From assembly GCF_964199755.1 (NCBI RefSeq), contig NC_133897.1:68752661-68816660 (forward strand): a stretch of DNA of 64,000 nt, written 5' to 3'. This document shows positions 1 through 9,417 of this stretch, piece after piece (the first letter of the stretch is position 1; each line of letters starts with the position of its first letter). This DNA is from Larus michahellis (Eukaryota; Chordata; Aves; Charadriiformes; Laridae). A program made the translations under genes and the position numbers. Under the pieces are notes generated by a model. It was not told the DNA's origin and searched no databases. It saw only the letters and a program-made list of their open reading frames with translations.

Positions 1-689
1 ACACAAAGAACGACCGATCCTTTTGGTGGCATCAAGCTGTCAGATTGTTTCCAGCCTTCTCAAACTGCTTCCTTAGTTCTTCCTCCACAACTTGGTAAGA
101 AAAATCAGCATTTTAAAAAATAGATGTGTGGAGTATCTTGTAAGTAGATCTATAAATTGAGCATTTATACTATACAAGTTACTCTGATTAAAAAAAACAA
201 CCAACGAAACAAAAGACCTGACTACCACATTAAACAATTTCTGAGCAGACACGTACCAAGTAATCACCACCACCATTAACTAATTCACACAATGAGACTC
301 ACTATCTTTTCCTTTAACTAGTCTTCTTCCCGACCCTTCCATGCCTGAATCACGTGCACTCCAGTGAGCACAATTTCCATGAATGAAAACACAATAAAAG
401 CGACTTGGAAAAACGTGGCAATTATTACAGCGTACCGATGGTATCTGAAGTGTACTCCAGTATTTGAAGTATCAGTAGCATCTAATAACTTAGAGTCTCT
501 TAGTTAAAAAGAGTTTCCAGAGTTTAATCCCACTATGGAGTACAAGCTGTGAAAGGGAATTTGAGTGGGGACTTTTTTCCCCCCTTTCCCCCCCTACCTT
601 TGCTTTGCTGCTGAAATAGCAAGTCCCATTACTTGCGAAAGCCCCTGGTATTTCTTCTCCATCCCCAATGCTGACATTAGGGCTCGTGG
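1..689. other. No gene recognised, AT-rich flank
   Basis: This stretch is AT-rich with scattered stops in all frames. I see no splice-flanked coding segment, LTR end or known repeat. It lies beyond the last recognisable integrase codons of ERV1, so it may include decayed 3' provirus sequence (env and 3' LTR), but nothing in it can be aligned by eye. Confidence 0.4.
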
Positions 690-1583
690 CTACACAGTCA
701 AGTCAAGCCTGCAAAGCAATGCAGCCGGAAACGGAATCAGAAAAAAAATAATCTTGCTCCTCTGTCTTTTTAATGTTTGATTCATTCTCCCTACTTGCCC
801 ACTCGATTGGCGTCTCCAAGGGGTATGCAAATCCCATTTTACCCCTAAAGCCCTTCCTAAAGTCCGAACCACTTCTGCCGCAAAATGTGGTCCCCTGTCT
901 GATGACATTCCCGTCGGGATTCCAAACCTCAGAATAATTTCCCTCAGTAACACCTTCACTACCTCCCGTGCCTGGCTGGTACGGCAGGGAAAAGCTTCAG
1001 GCCATCCAGAAAAAGTACCCACTAGAACCAACAAACACCGGTACCCGACTTGCCCGGGAAGCTCAGAAAAATCAATTTGCCAGTAATCCCCTGGTGTGTT
1101 TCCTTTCTTTATTGCTCCTGGTGGGGGTCTCGGCTCACTGCGGGGATTATTCTTCTGACATATTTCACACCTGTTTACAACACTGTTTGCAATACTAGTC
1201 ATTCCCACTCCCAAAGCTTACGTCTTAGTATTATCTACTAAAGCCTCCATTCCCCAATGGGTTTCTTTATGAGTTTTCTCTGAAATGTCTCTCACAAGAT
1301 TCTCAGGTGATATCACACGCTGATCCTTGGCCATCCACCATCCGTTGTCATCCTCACCGGACATTAACAACTTAGCTAATTGCTCGTCCCTTCCTGTAGA
1401 CTTGGGAGGCTGACTTAAATGTTGGGATCTTCCAGGCCACGTCCCGAGGATTTTCTTTTCTGCAGCTTGCCCAGCAGTCAGAGCCGCCTTTCGGTTTTCT
1501 GTAACGATGAAAGAGTTGCCAAATTGATGAGCCTTACAGTGCATCCCAGCAAGTTGTTTAGGCAATTGCACCACTTCTAACAA
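690..1583 (-). pseudogene. pol: ERV1 integrase remnant (pol 3' part)
   Basis: Two minus-strand open segments (1218-1583 and 690-1214) carry the integrase. The first ends in the N-terminal HHCC region (HKETHWGMEALVD). The second starts near the second Cys pair (CEICQK) and runs through the catalytic core. Of the DDE triad, the first Asp (IDFSEL) and second Asp (SSDRGPHF) are present, but the Glu expected in the SSGxVERMN context reads Gly (SSGQVGRMN). The two segments are in different frames with a stop between them, and the end runs into unrelated sequence near 786. This is a dead integrase. Confidence 0.85.
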
Positions 1584-1601
1584 CTTCTTTATTACATTTC
1601 C

Positions 1602-2696
1602 TTATTTAGCTGGTGTTCCTTGAGCAGACAGGAGACCTCTTTCCTTCCACAATGCTCCGTGTGCATGTAACACCCTGAAAGCACATCTCGAGTCAGTCCC
1701 TATGTTCGCAAGTTTCCCAGCTGCTATTCCCAGAGCTCTGATTAATGCAATTAATTCTGCTTTTTGTGCTGAAGTTCCTGGAGGGAGTGCTTCTGCCGCT
1801 ATAACTTCTTCTTCTAGGACTGCAGCATATCCTGCCTTTCTAGTTCTGTTAGCAACAAAACGACTCCCGTCCACAAATAGATTCATTTCTGCTGAGTCTA
1901 TAGGTTCATCCTTTAAATCCGCTCGACTAGAATAAACCTGTTCGATTGTTACCAGACAGTCACGTTCTAATTCTGTCTCACTCGCTAAAGGTAACAAGGT
2001 TGCTGGGTTCAGCACTGAAGTCACTTTTAATTCTACATCATCCTGTTCTAATAAAATAGCCTGATATTTCCTCATTCGGCGAGGGGACAACCAATGCCCC
2101 CCCTTTTGCTCTAAAACAGTAGCCGCCGCATGTGGTACCTGAACGACCAGCTTCTGTCCCAGGGTTAACTTCCGCGCCTCTTGGAGGAGCGTTACGGTCA
2201 CTGCCACCGCCCGCAAACAAGAAGCCAGCCTTGACTTACTTGGTCCAGCTGCTTGGAAAGATATCCTACCGGTCTTTTCCAGGATCCGGTCTTCTGAATC
2301 AGTACTCCCAAAGCAATACGGTGTTTCTCGTAAACAAATAACTCCAAAGGTTTTTCCAGGTTTGGCAGTCCAAGGCGCTAACAAGCCAAAATCAATGATC
2401 CACAGGCAACACCATCCGGCCATTCCCAAAAACGCTCTCAGCTCCTGCTTAGAGTTTGGTTCAGGCGTTGGACAGATTGCTTCTTTCCGCCCCATTCCCA
2501 GGCTCCGTTCTCCCTGCGTAACCGTAAAACCCAGACAAACAACGGTTTGTTGCACCACTTGAGCCGCCTTCTGAGATACTCCATATCCAGCTGCTCCTAG
2601 AAAATTCAAGGGATCAACCGTATGTTGCACACAATCAGGTTCTGTCTGTGTCCCCAGGAGAATATCGTCCACGTACTGTAACAAGGTTACTGCCAC
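1602..2696 (-). pseudogene. pol: ERV1 reverse transcriptase (palm onward) and RNase H
   Basis: A 364-codon open frame begins just before the polymerase active-site motif QYVDDILLG (about residues 7-15) and continues through thumb and connection into RNase H. The RNase H acidic residues are visible in FVDGS, AELIAL and GTDSRCAF. The part that should precede YVDD (fingers and first palm Asp) is absent from the adjoining 2700-3110 interval, so the enzyme is truncated. The open length shows slow decay or chance survival rather than function. Confidence 0.85.
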
Positions 2697-3113
2697 ATTT
2701 TAAACCATTGATCTCTTTCCTTTATAGTGGTCAGCAGAGTGTATGGATTAGCCACTACGGAGTAGTATTATATTCTGATTGTCGTTCCCGCAACAGTCTG
2801 TATTAAATAAACTTTTCTATCGATGGTTCAAGTCCTCTTTTTGCTTCTAATTTTACTGGATATTGTTTTCGTCTTACCGCTCGTGCATTCGGCTTTAAGT
2901 CAGTTTTTACCGGTTCTGCTGCTTTAGATCGTCCCGGGGTTCCCGCTTCCCATACGAGAGGATTCACTGCATTCATCACTCCTCCGGGACTGTAGATGTC
3001 TGCACATCTTGGTTTTGCTGGAATAAGGAAACTTGCACCTCCAACGCTTTTTCTTCTGGTATTTGCACATGGATATGATTATCTTCAAATGCAATCTGAG
3101 CATTAAGTTTACT
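2697..3113 (-). other. ERV1 interval without recognisable coding
   Basis: Between the protease remnant and the surviving reverse transcriptase lies about 400 bp where the RT fingers should be. The only open frames are short and show no RT motifs. I infer an internal deletion or replacement inside the provirus. Confidence 0.4.
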
Positions 3114-3380
3114 TCATAAATCCCTTCCCAATAACAGCATAGGGCAGTCGGGTACATACAGGAACGTATGCACACAGGCTCGAGATCCACATCCACATTT
3201 CATAGGCTGAAAGAAAAGCCTTATTTCTCTGTTCCCTCTGGCACCAATAATAGACATATTTTCACTGCTCAGTTTTCCTTTACAAGAATTCAAAACCGAG
3301 CACGCTGCTCCTGTTTCCACTAAAAGTTCTACCTTTTCATTCCCCAACTTCAGGGTAACCAGGGGTTCCGTTGAGGACAC
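3114..3380 (-). pseudogene. pro: ERV1 retroviral aspartic protease remnant
   Basis: An 88-codon frame has the retropepsin layout. A beta strand leads to the active-site loop, here LVETGAACSV, and a later flap and C-terminal GRDL follow (LLLGRDL at the end). The catalytic triplet, normally DTG or DSG, reads ETG, which would be expected to abolish activity. It lies between the gag nucleocapsid and pol remnants on the same strand, as expected for gag-pro-pol. Confidence 0.8.
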
Positions 3381-3465
3381 TTTCTGGTTTATTTTTCCTG
3401 GTCCCCGTCACTCGGAATCCTGGTCCAGAGTGAGCAACCCTGTTACCCTGGGATTGTTCCATGTT

Positions 3466-3846
3466 TTAGGGGAATCGTTTCTGAAATCTGTTCTGGGGAC
3501 ATTCTCTCTTCCAATGTCCCTTTCGTTTACCAAGCGCACACTGATTCTTTTCCAGAGCGGGGCAAAAATTCCCATCTATTCCCCCTACGTTTTGGTTCCT
3601 TCTGTTCCCATCCCATCTCCTGCCTCCTTGATTTCCTGCTGCAATAGCTGCTGTTAACAACCGACCATTCCTCACTTGCTCTCTGCCCTGTCTCTTTTCT
3701 GTTGTAGACCCTGAGCCGCCTTCTGCGCATATTCTCCATAAGTTCCCGACGTTTCCTTCCAAGCTTTTAAATCTGCCTTTTCCTGGAGCACCGCTCCCCC
3801 GCCTCGCCCAGTACCACCAGCCACAGCTCATCATCACGCTGCCCAT
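3466..3846 (-). pseudogene. gag: ERV1 gag, nucleocapsid end
   Basis: This 126-codon frame is Gly- and Arg-rich and ends in a damaged zinc knuckle: C-AL-G-KRKG-H-WKRE-C. The second Cys of the CX2CX4HX4C box is replaced by Gly. The asparagine/arginine-rich stretch before it matches a nucleocapsid tail. The capsid region expected between this and the matrix frame is missing or scrambled. Confidence 0.7.
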
Positions 3847-3860
3847 CCTCTATCCCTTCT

Positions 3861-4367
3861 TCAGCTTCTCCTTTCCTCTCTCGGTGCTGCCACCAGCGAC
3901 TGACTATCTTCCTCTTCCACTGCATCCTCCTCTTTATACTTATCACATCTTTTGTCAATACTACAAGCCGGACAACATCGCTTCAACAATCTTGATTTCA
4001 CAGTTTCCTGTTCTAATGCCAGCACATTAGTATCTTTAACTATTAACCCACAATCTTTTCTGCTCTTACAGTCATTTCTTAAGGTAAAAAAAATTAAAAA
4101 TAAATCAACATAGGGAACTTCATCCCATTTACCTTCCCTTCTACAAAACAACATTAATTGCAATATGGTATTATACTTTAACGTGCCATTCTTTGGCCAT
4201 TGTTCCTTATCTTCCAACACATTGGAAGGCCCCCATTGATTACAATATTCAATCAGTTTCTTCCGCATTAGGGGATCTTTCCCAAATTTTCCCCAATGTT
4301 TCAAAATACATCCTAAGGGAGAAGCCTTTGCAATTCCCCCTTCCCAGAATGATGAAACATTTCCCAT
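3861..4367 (-). pseudogene. gag: ERV1 gag, matrix end
   Basis: A 168-codon frame starts with MGNVSSFW, giving a Gly at position 2 as in myristoylated retroviral Gag. The early segment (LGCILKHWGKFG, then the LIEYCNQWGP region) resembles a gammaretroviral matrix fold. It lies about 330 bp downstream of the primer binding site, the expected leader length. The tail runs into charged, Glu-rich sequence and a frame change, so the gene is broken. Confidence 0.75.
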
Positions 4368-4699
4368 TATTCCAACCCTTTACCTGCTCCGGTCGCCACC
4401 GTACCAGCGCAGGAAAGGAACCAACCCAGCAGCTGCAAATAGCAATTCACCCACCGACACGTACCCCTTCTGGGATGATTTACTCGGGGGGGTTACCATG
4501 CAATTCTTAACCATACAATTTTCAATTTTTACCATGCAATATCTCAACTGGTTGCTCAGCTGGTTACTCACCACCCGACAGGGAATCAATCACCAGGGAA
4601 GTCCCCGGAGAAGAGAGGAGAGGTCCGGTGCGCGCTGGAGTTCCGCTTGTGATTCCCCGCAGCGATGAGAAGCCGTCAAACGCCAAGCCTATATGCAAA

Positions 4700-4717
4700 G
4701 TCCCATCTGGGTCGCCA
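4700..4717 (-). other. ERV1 primer binding site
   Basis: On the minus strand the LTR ends ...GGTAACA. After five bases comes TGGCGACCCAGATGGGAC, an 18-nt sequence starting TGG, complementary to a tRNA 3' CCA end. I could not assign the tRNA from memory. It is not the tRNA-Pro or tRNA-His site found in the other two proviruses. Confidence 0.7.
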
Positions 4718-4722
4718 AAAAC

Positions 4723-5000
4723 TGTTACCTGAAATAAAAGCTCTCAAAACCAAAAGTAGTTTAGAGAGGAGACATTGCTTTATTCGACGTCGGGTTTGAG
4801 AAAACCCGTAACAATTTAGTGTTGTTCAGACAATTATTCTTGAACCTGATGACCCTCCCCAACCGGGAAAGGGAATCGGGGAAAGCAAGGAAACACAAGG
4901 GCTGAAATATTAATAGATTTAATAGCATAGAACCAAATAATTGCCAATGACACTCAAGAAACACTGTTCATGCCCATATCAATATAAGATAAAGAAGAAG
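4723..5000 (-). repeat. ERV1 5' LTR (outer edge approximate)
   Basis: The LTR edge next to the primer binding site is TGTTACC on the plus strand (GGTAACA on the minus). The first 60 bp or so nearly match the edge of the solo LTR at 24939. A minus-strand AATAAA lies at about 4780. The outer (U3) edge is not defined because the other LTR is not present for comparison. Confidence 0.65.
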
Positions 5001-5029
5001 GATGCTCAGGCAATTTTATCGGCAGGAAG

Positions 5030-6400
5030 CCGTGCGCTCCCAACCGGGGACAGCAAATGTGGGACACCGCGAGCGCTGCGGCTTCGGGAGGAAGGGAAGG
5101 GCTCCATCGGAGCCAGACGGGGAGCACGTGTGCATCCGCACACACCGGTGGCACCCAGGAGTGCCGGAGGAGAAGAGCTCCGCCAGCAGCACCCGGCACA
5201 GGGGCAATGCCAAAAAGCCACGCTGGCCGTGCCCCACAGATAACCCCCAACCCGCCCTCCTCCAGGGACCGTGGCCGCGGGGTGGCACAGGCAGGGGGTC
5301 CCGGCCTGGGGCCGCACTCACCCACGGACTCGGTGCAACCCCTGCAGCTCCCCGCCATCCGCCTTCTCGTACGCGGCCACGGTTTCCCCCCGCTGGAGGA
5401 CGCAGTCCCAGACGCCTCGGAAAATGCCGGCATTTTGGTAAAAGCGGGCGGTGCCCGATGCCAGCAGCCCGGCCAGGTGCCCTGCCAGCTACCGACGGCG
5501 TCGGCGTGAGCGCCCAGACCTCGGGGGACAGAGCCCACCTCCCCCCCGGGCTCACCTGGGCACCCCGGGGCCACCACCGTGCCGGTGCCACCCGGGCACG
5601 GCGAGCTGCCCCTTCCACGCAGGACACGCACCAACCTCCCGCCGCCCCTCGCCCCTGCCCAGCCCCGCTGGCCTTTGCGGAGAGCCCGAAAGCGCCGCTC
5701 CGCCGGGGCAGGGAGCCCGTGCGAGGGCAGCCGGGGCACCCCGCAGCCAGCACCGGCACCCCCGGCCCGGGGGCCCGGGGCAGGGACAGCCGGGGGGACG
5801 CGGCCAGCTCGGCACCGGCAGCCGGCACCCACCGGCCGCACACGCACGGCCCCGACCCAGCCACAGCGAGAGGGGACCCGCATCGCCCCCCGCCTCCGCA
5901 CCCCGGGGAGCAGCCCCTCCCCAGCCCGGCACCCCACAGCCCCCCCGGGCAGCCCGCAGCCCGACCCCCGCCCGGGCAGCCTCCCCCAGGGCCAGCAGCA
6001 GCACGGCCCTGCCCCGCCGCCTCCCACCGGCACCGGGCTCCAGCCCCGCCGTTGCCGCTGCCCGCACCCCCGTGGCCGGCAGCGCTCCCCGCCCGCCTCC
6101 GGCTGCCGCTAAGGAGCGGCTGTGGCCGCGGCTAATGAAGGAGCGGGCGGGGCCGCCGCTCCCGAGCGCCCGGCTGCGGGGCAGCCCCGTGCCCGCAGCC
6201 CCGGCCCCCCGCGGCTCCCCGCATCCTGCACCCCCGGCCCGCACAGCATCGCCCCCCCTCGGCACTCTGCCAGCAGCCAGGGCTCCCCGCAGCCCGGCAC
6301 CCTGCGCCCACGGGCCCCGCGGCACCCCTGCACCAGCTCCCTCTCCCCAAAGCCCCCCGCAGCCGCCCCCCCGTTGCGTTGAAAGGACCGTAGTTTCCAT
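5030..6400. promoter_or_regulatory. CpG island
   Basis: About 1.4 kb is strongly GC-rich with dense CpG, unlike the flanks. Long overlapping frames on both strands here come from the lack of AT-rich stop codons and are not genes by themselves. The island suggests a promoter and first exons. The best coding candidate is the minus-strand exon at 5332-5481. Confidence 0.6.
5332..5481 (-). CDS. Candidate internal exon, protein not recognised
   Basis: On the minus strand an acceptor (GGTAGCTGGCAG) precedes 150 bp that stay open in one frame and end at a good donor (GTGAGT). The translation contains ARFYQNAGIFRGVWDCV followed by LQRGETVAAYEKADGG. It has balanced composition and reads like protein rather than GC-rich noise. 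A short GxW-x-C pattern faintly recalls the first loop of claudin/PMP22-type proteins, but this is weak. Joining exons were not established; another donor-like site lies near 5551. I would not name the gene. Confidence 0.35.
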
Positions 6401-6437
6401 ATTTCTCCATCAGGGTCCCAGGACTTTCCCTGATTTA

Positions 6438-6596
6438 CTGTCAGAGTCCCAGCAAAGGACTTTGACTGAGTCACATTCACAAATAATCAAAATTAGTCGA
6501 GCAAAATTAATGACAGTCCCGATATTTGTCTGTCAGAGTCCCACCAAAGAACGTTCACTGAGTCAGATTCAAAACCAATCGAAATCAGTTATTTTA
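6438..6596. repeat. Two-copy direct repeat with AP-1-like sites
   Basis: CTGTCAGAGTCCCA followed by about 50 similar bases occurs at 6438 and again at 6530, a 92-bp spacing. Both copies hold ACTGAGTCA, an AP-1-type core. A shorter related piece (ATCAGGGTCCCA) lies near 6409. This looks like a duplicated regulatory segment, possibly from an LTR, but no LTR ends are visible. Confidence 0.5.
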
Positions 6597-6709
6597 TTGA
6601 GAGCGACAGTTACAGATTCAAGATTGCCCTTGATAAATTCACTGACTACAATAGCACTAATTAAGGTTAATATTGCTAGCAAAAGTAACGATAGTACCTT
6701 AGACTTCAT
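6569..6709 (-). CDS. Possible 46-aa single-pass membrane ORF
   Basis: A minus-strand ATG at 6709 opens 46 codons beginning MKSKVLSLLLLAILTLISAI, a Lys-flanked hydrophobic helix followed by a polar tail ending DFDWF. The frame is open upstream too. It could be the signal/leader part of a decayed retroviral env or a small membrane protein. No neighbour or promoter settles this, and chance cannot be excluded. Confidence 0.2.
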   Translation of the reverse strand: MKSKVLSLLLLAILTLISAIVVSEFIKGNLESVTVALNKITDFDWF

Positions 6710-7283
6710 TCCTGTCTTAAGCAGCTCTTTCTTCGTCTCATCAAGACCTGGCAGTGTTTCAGGAAAGCATCCTCTGTCGGTGGCCGGTTTGACTGCACGG
6801 CAGCTCTGGGGCTGTGTCAGACGCTCACCTGGGGCTGCCCGGGAAAGTCCCAGGAGGTGACAGCCCATCTTTTCTATTCCCACTGCTGCTCCCCTCCATC
6901 CCTGGCAGAGGGAACACATCCCCACGTCTCAGGCCACTTTCTGCACAAGCTGCTACCGCTTTCCTCTTAAGAATGGGAGTTTTCCCTCTCTCCAGCCCCA
7001 CGGCACTGGGGGTGACGCGCACAAGGATGCTTGGAGTCTCCCTGTAGGGCTGCCCACATTTTCTGCATTTCCTCTCCAGTAAAACGGGTCCCCTTCTGGC
7101 TCTCTCATATCAGGGGACACTAAACCCAGGAATCAGCGCTCCGCAATTGGTTTTGCCACAGCCGTTTCATCCGCATGTTTCCAAGGCCAGGCCTGCAGCC
7201 TGAGAACACATCCAAGGTGACAAGGACACTCTCAAAGTTACACCATTGGAGCACCTGAGGAGAGGAAATTTGCCAGTTTTCAG

Positions 7284-8013
7284 AGAATCATAGAATGGTT
7301 TGGGTTTAGAAGGGACCTTAAAGATCATCCAGTTCCAGCCCCCCTGCCCTGGGCAGGGACACCTCCCACTAGACCAGGCTGCTCAAAGCCCCGTCCAACC
7401 AGGTCTTGATCACTTCCAGGGATGGGGCATCCACAGCCTCCCTGGGCAACCTGTTCCAGTGCCTCACCACCCTCACCGCAAAGAATTTCTTCCCAATAGC
7501 CAATCTAAATCTACCCTCCTTCAGTTTGAAACCGTTACCCCTCGTCCTATCACTACATTCCCTGATGAAGAGTCCCTCCCCATCCTTCCTGTAGGCCCCC
7601 GTTAGGTACTGGAAGCCTGCTCTAAGGTCTCCCCGGAGCCTTCTCTTCTCCAGGCTGAACAGCCCCAACTCTCTCAGCCTGTCCTCATAGCAGAGGTGTT
7701 CCAGCCCTCAGACCATCTTTGTGGCCCTCCGCTGGACCCATTCCAACAGGTCCGTGTCCTTCTTGTGCTGAGGACTCCAGAGCTGGACACAGTACTCCAG
7801 GTGGGGTCTCACCAGAGCGGAGCAGAGGGGCAGAATCCCCTCCCTCGCCCTGCTGGCCACGCTGCTTTTGATGCAGCCCAGGATGCGGTTGGCTTTCTGG
7901 GCTGGAGTGCACATTGCCGGCTCATGGTGAGCTTCTCGTCAACCAGCTCCCCCAAGGCCTTCTGCGCAGGGCTCTCTCAATCCATTCTCTGCCCAGCCTG
8001 TGTTTGTGCTTAG
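7284..8013 (-). mobile_element. CR1 LINE, 3' part
   Basis: The segment starts with the reverse complement of a CR1 3' tail (AATCATAGAATGGTTTGGG). It then shows on the minus strand the C-terminal CR1 ORF2 product, including [26 protein letters not shown] and [14 protein letters not shown]. The element is 5'-truncated, as most CR1 copies are, and has frameshifts, so it is a dead copy. Confidence 0.93.
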
Positions 8014-8647
8014 TCTGAGAAGAAAAAGTTTGCTGGTAATTCACCATTCACCTGCTAAAATGTTTTGTGTCAAGCCCCGCACTAATGAAAGAACTACGCA
8101 GCTTGCCGTTAAAATTAATGCGAGTCCAAAAGCTGGGGGTGGGCGATTGGTTCTCTCCTATCTAGGCAAGATTAACCAACACGTCGTGGCTGGGATTTGG
8201 CATGGAAAGGAAAGGGCACAGCTGACCAAACGAACCTACTAAACGTAGTAGAATTTTGTAAGGGGGGCTGAACAGCAGCGACACTGACGGTGCTTAGAGG
8301 ACGCTTTCAGAGGTGGAGATTTCTGAGCTCCAGCTTTTCCAGGGTATTAGAGAGAATGGAATCAGTACCGTTGGCTGGTCAGGTTGAAGGCTTCATTGCG
8401 CATTCAGGGTGTACTTGTGCAGCAGGGCAAAAAGCATGCAGGCAAACTTGTGTGGATTTCTCCAAGGTGACGTGGAGGAGGGCCCCTGGGGAGGGAGAGC
8501 GTTGTTTTGGTCTCTGAAGCAGGAGGAGAAGAAGGGACGTAGCACTGTCCGTTCCTTCGTGGTCACTCTCCCCGACGTGTCCATTCTGGCCCTTCTCTCC
8601 TTGATGTGGCACCAGCTCACATCGTCTCCTCTCTGAATCCCCGGCAG
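8014..8647. other. No gene recognised
   Basis: This interval lies between the CR1 and the first coiled-coil exon. It is probably intron of the plus-strand coiled-coil gene. An 80-codon frame at 8000-8242 has no recognisable motif or splice context. Confidence 0.35.
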
Positions 8648-9350
8648 GCCATTGCAGAAAGGCAGTGGCTGTCCTGGCTCTCAGAGAAGAGACTCCTGTC
8701 GCAGCGGCTGGAACGTCTGCAGCGAGCAGTTGCAAGGCTGGAGCAGGAGAAGACGGAGCTGAAGCAATACAGTGCTGAGGAGCTCAGGAGGACTCCTGAG
8801 GAGGTAAAACAGGCTTTCGCTGCCTCTGCACAGCCTCAGGGCCTCTGGAAGACAAGGCGTTTCCACAGCCAGCACCTTGGAGCCCTCAGCTGGTTTCCTT
8901 CCCTCTCCCACTGTCCCCTGTGGCCACACACTTTTGTCTTTTCTCTCTCTTCTGGCAGCCCGTTGCCTTCGCAAATGCACATTCACTGCGGTACCACCCT
9001 CCTTGCCCCAGTGTCGCCATACACACACGTTGGACACTCTTGGGTCAGGAACTCTTTCCTCCCGCTCGCTCTTTTCCATCGGCTACTTCGAGTGCCTTTT
9101 GGCTTTTTGGCCCCAGCGTCCTCTGGTGCAATTCACAGTCTCTGAGCAGCCGTCTCCTTGCCGTGATGTCCAGAGGTCCTTTTGCTCCTTGTTTGGTGGC
9201 AGGTTTCTGTGACCCTTTCTGCTATCCAACGTGCAGGTGGAACGTGAACGGAGGAGACTGAGGAGATATTGCAGAGGTCGGGCGCTGCCAGATGCGGGCG
9301 GATTTTCTCTCTCCGAGGCTGAGCAGCGCAAGATGCCGGCTTCTCGACAG
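8648..9350 (+). CDS. Coiled-coil protein, two exons (rootletin-like), partial
   Basis: Two exons are visible on the plus strand. Exon 8648-8803 (52 codons) follows CCCCGGCAG and ends before GTAAAA. Exon 9237-9350 (38 codons) follows CAACGTGCAG and ends before GTGAGA. Both are phase 0. The first encodes a charged helix with leucine heptads (LLSQRLERLQRAVARLEQEK). The second starts VERERRRLRRYC and ends FSLSEAEQRKMPASRQ. The style resembles the coiled coil of ciliary rootlet protein rootletin (CROCC family), but that is an inference. Earlier exons lie upstream and were not found. Reading through the last donor gives a stop after six codons, a possible alternative end. Confidence 0.6.
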
Positions 9351-9411
9351 GTGAGAACGGGACCTTAGTTACGGGAAGATGCCCAGACAGACGCAGATGG
9401 GGGAGTAAACT

Positions 9412-9417
9412 GTTTAT
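9412..9417 (-). terminator. Polyadenylation signal overlapping the stop codon
   Basis: On the minus strand the sequence reads GCAATAAAC, so the TAA stop is part of an AATAAA hexamer. This marks the 3' end of the three-exon gene and lies about 60 bp from the last plus-strand coiled-coil exon. Confidence 0.55.

Larger units (their letters stand above)
690..5000 (-). mobile_element. ERV1: old, broken gammaretrovirus-like provirus
   Basis: Read on the minus strand, the order is LTR, primer binding site, gag (matrix then nucleocapsid), protease, reverse transcriptase/RNase H and integrase, which is retroviral gene order. No env or 3' LTR is recognisable to the left. The reading frames are split by stops and shifts, and the front of the reverse transcriptase is missing between about 2700 and 3110. 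Several catalytic residues are replaced, so the element is an inactive fossil. The 5' LTR shares its R/U5 end with the solo LTR at 24939. The left boundary and the outer LTR edge are approximate. Confidence 0.85.

Noticed and set aside
5002-6860. Very long overlapping ORFs on both strands (up to 469 codons)
   Set aside because: They lie in a CpG island where stop codons are rare. They are Pro/Ala/Gly/Arg-rich, overlap in several frames and have no family motif. Only the splice-flanked segment 5332-5481 was kept, as a candidate.
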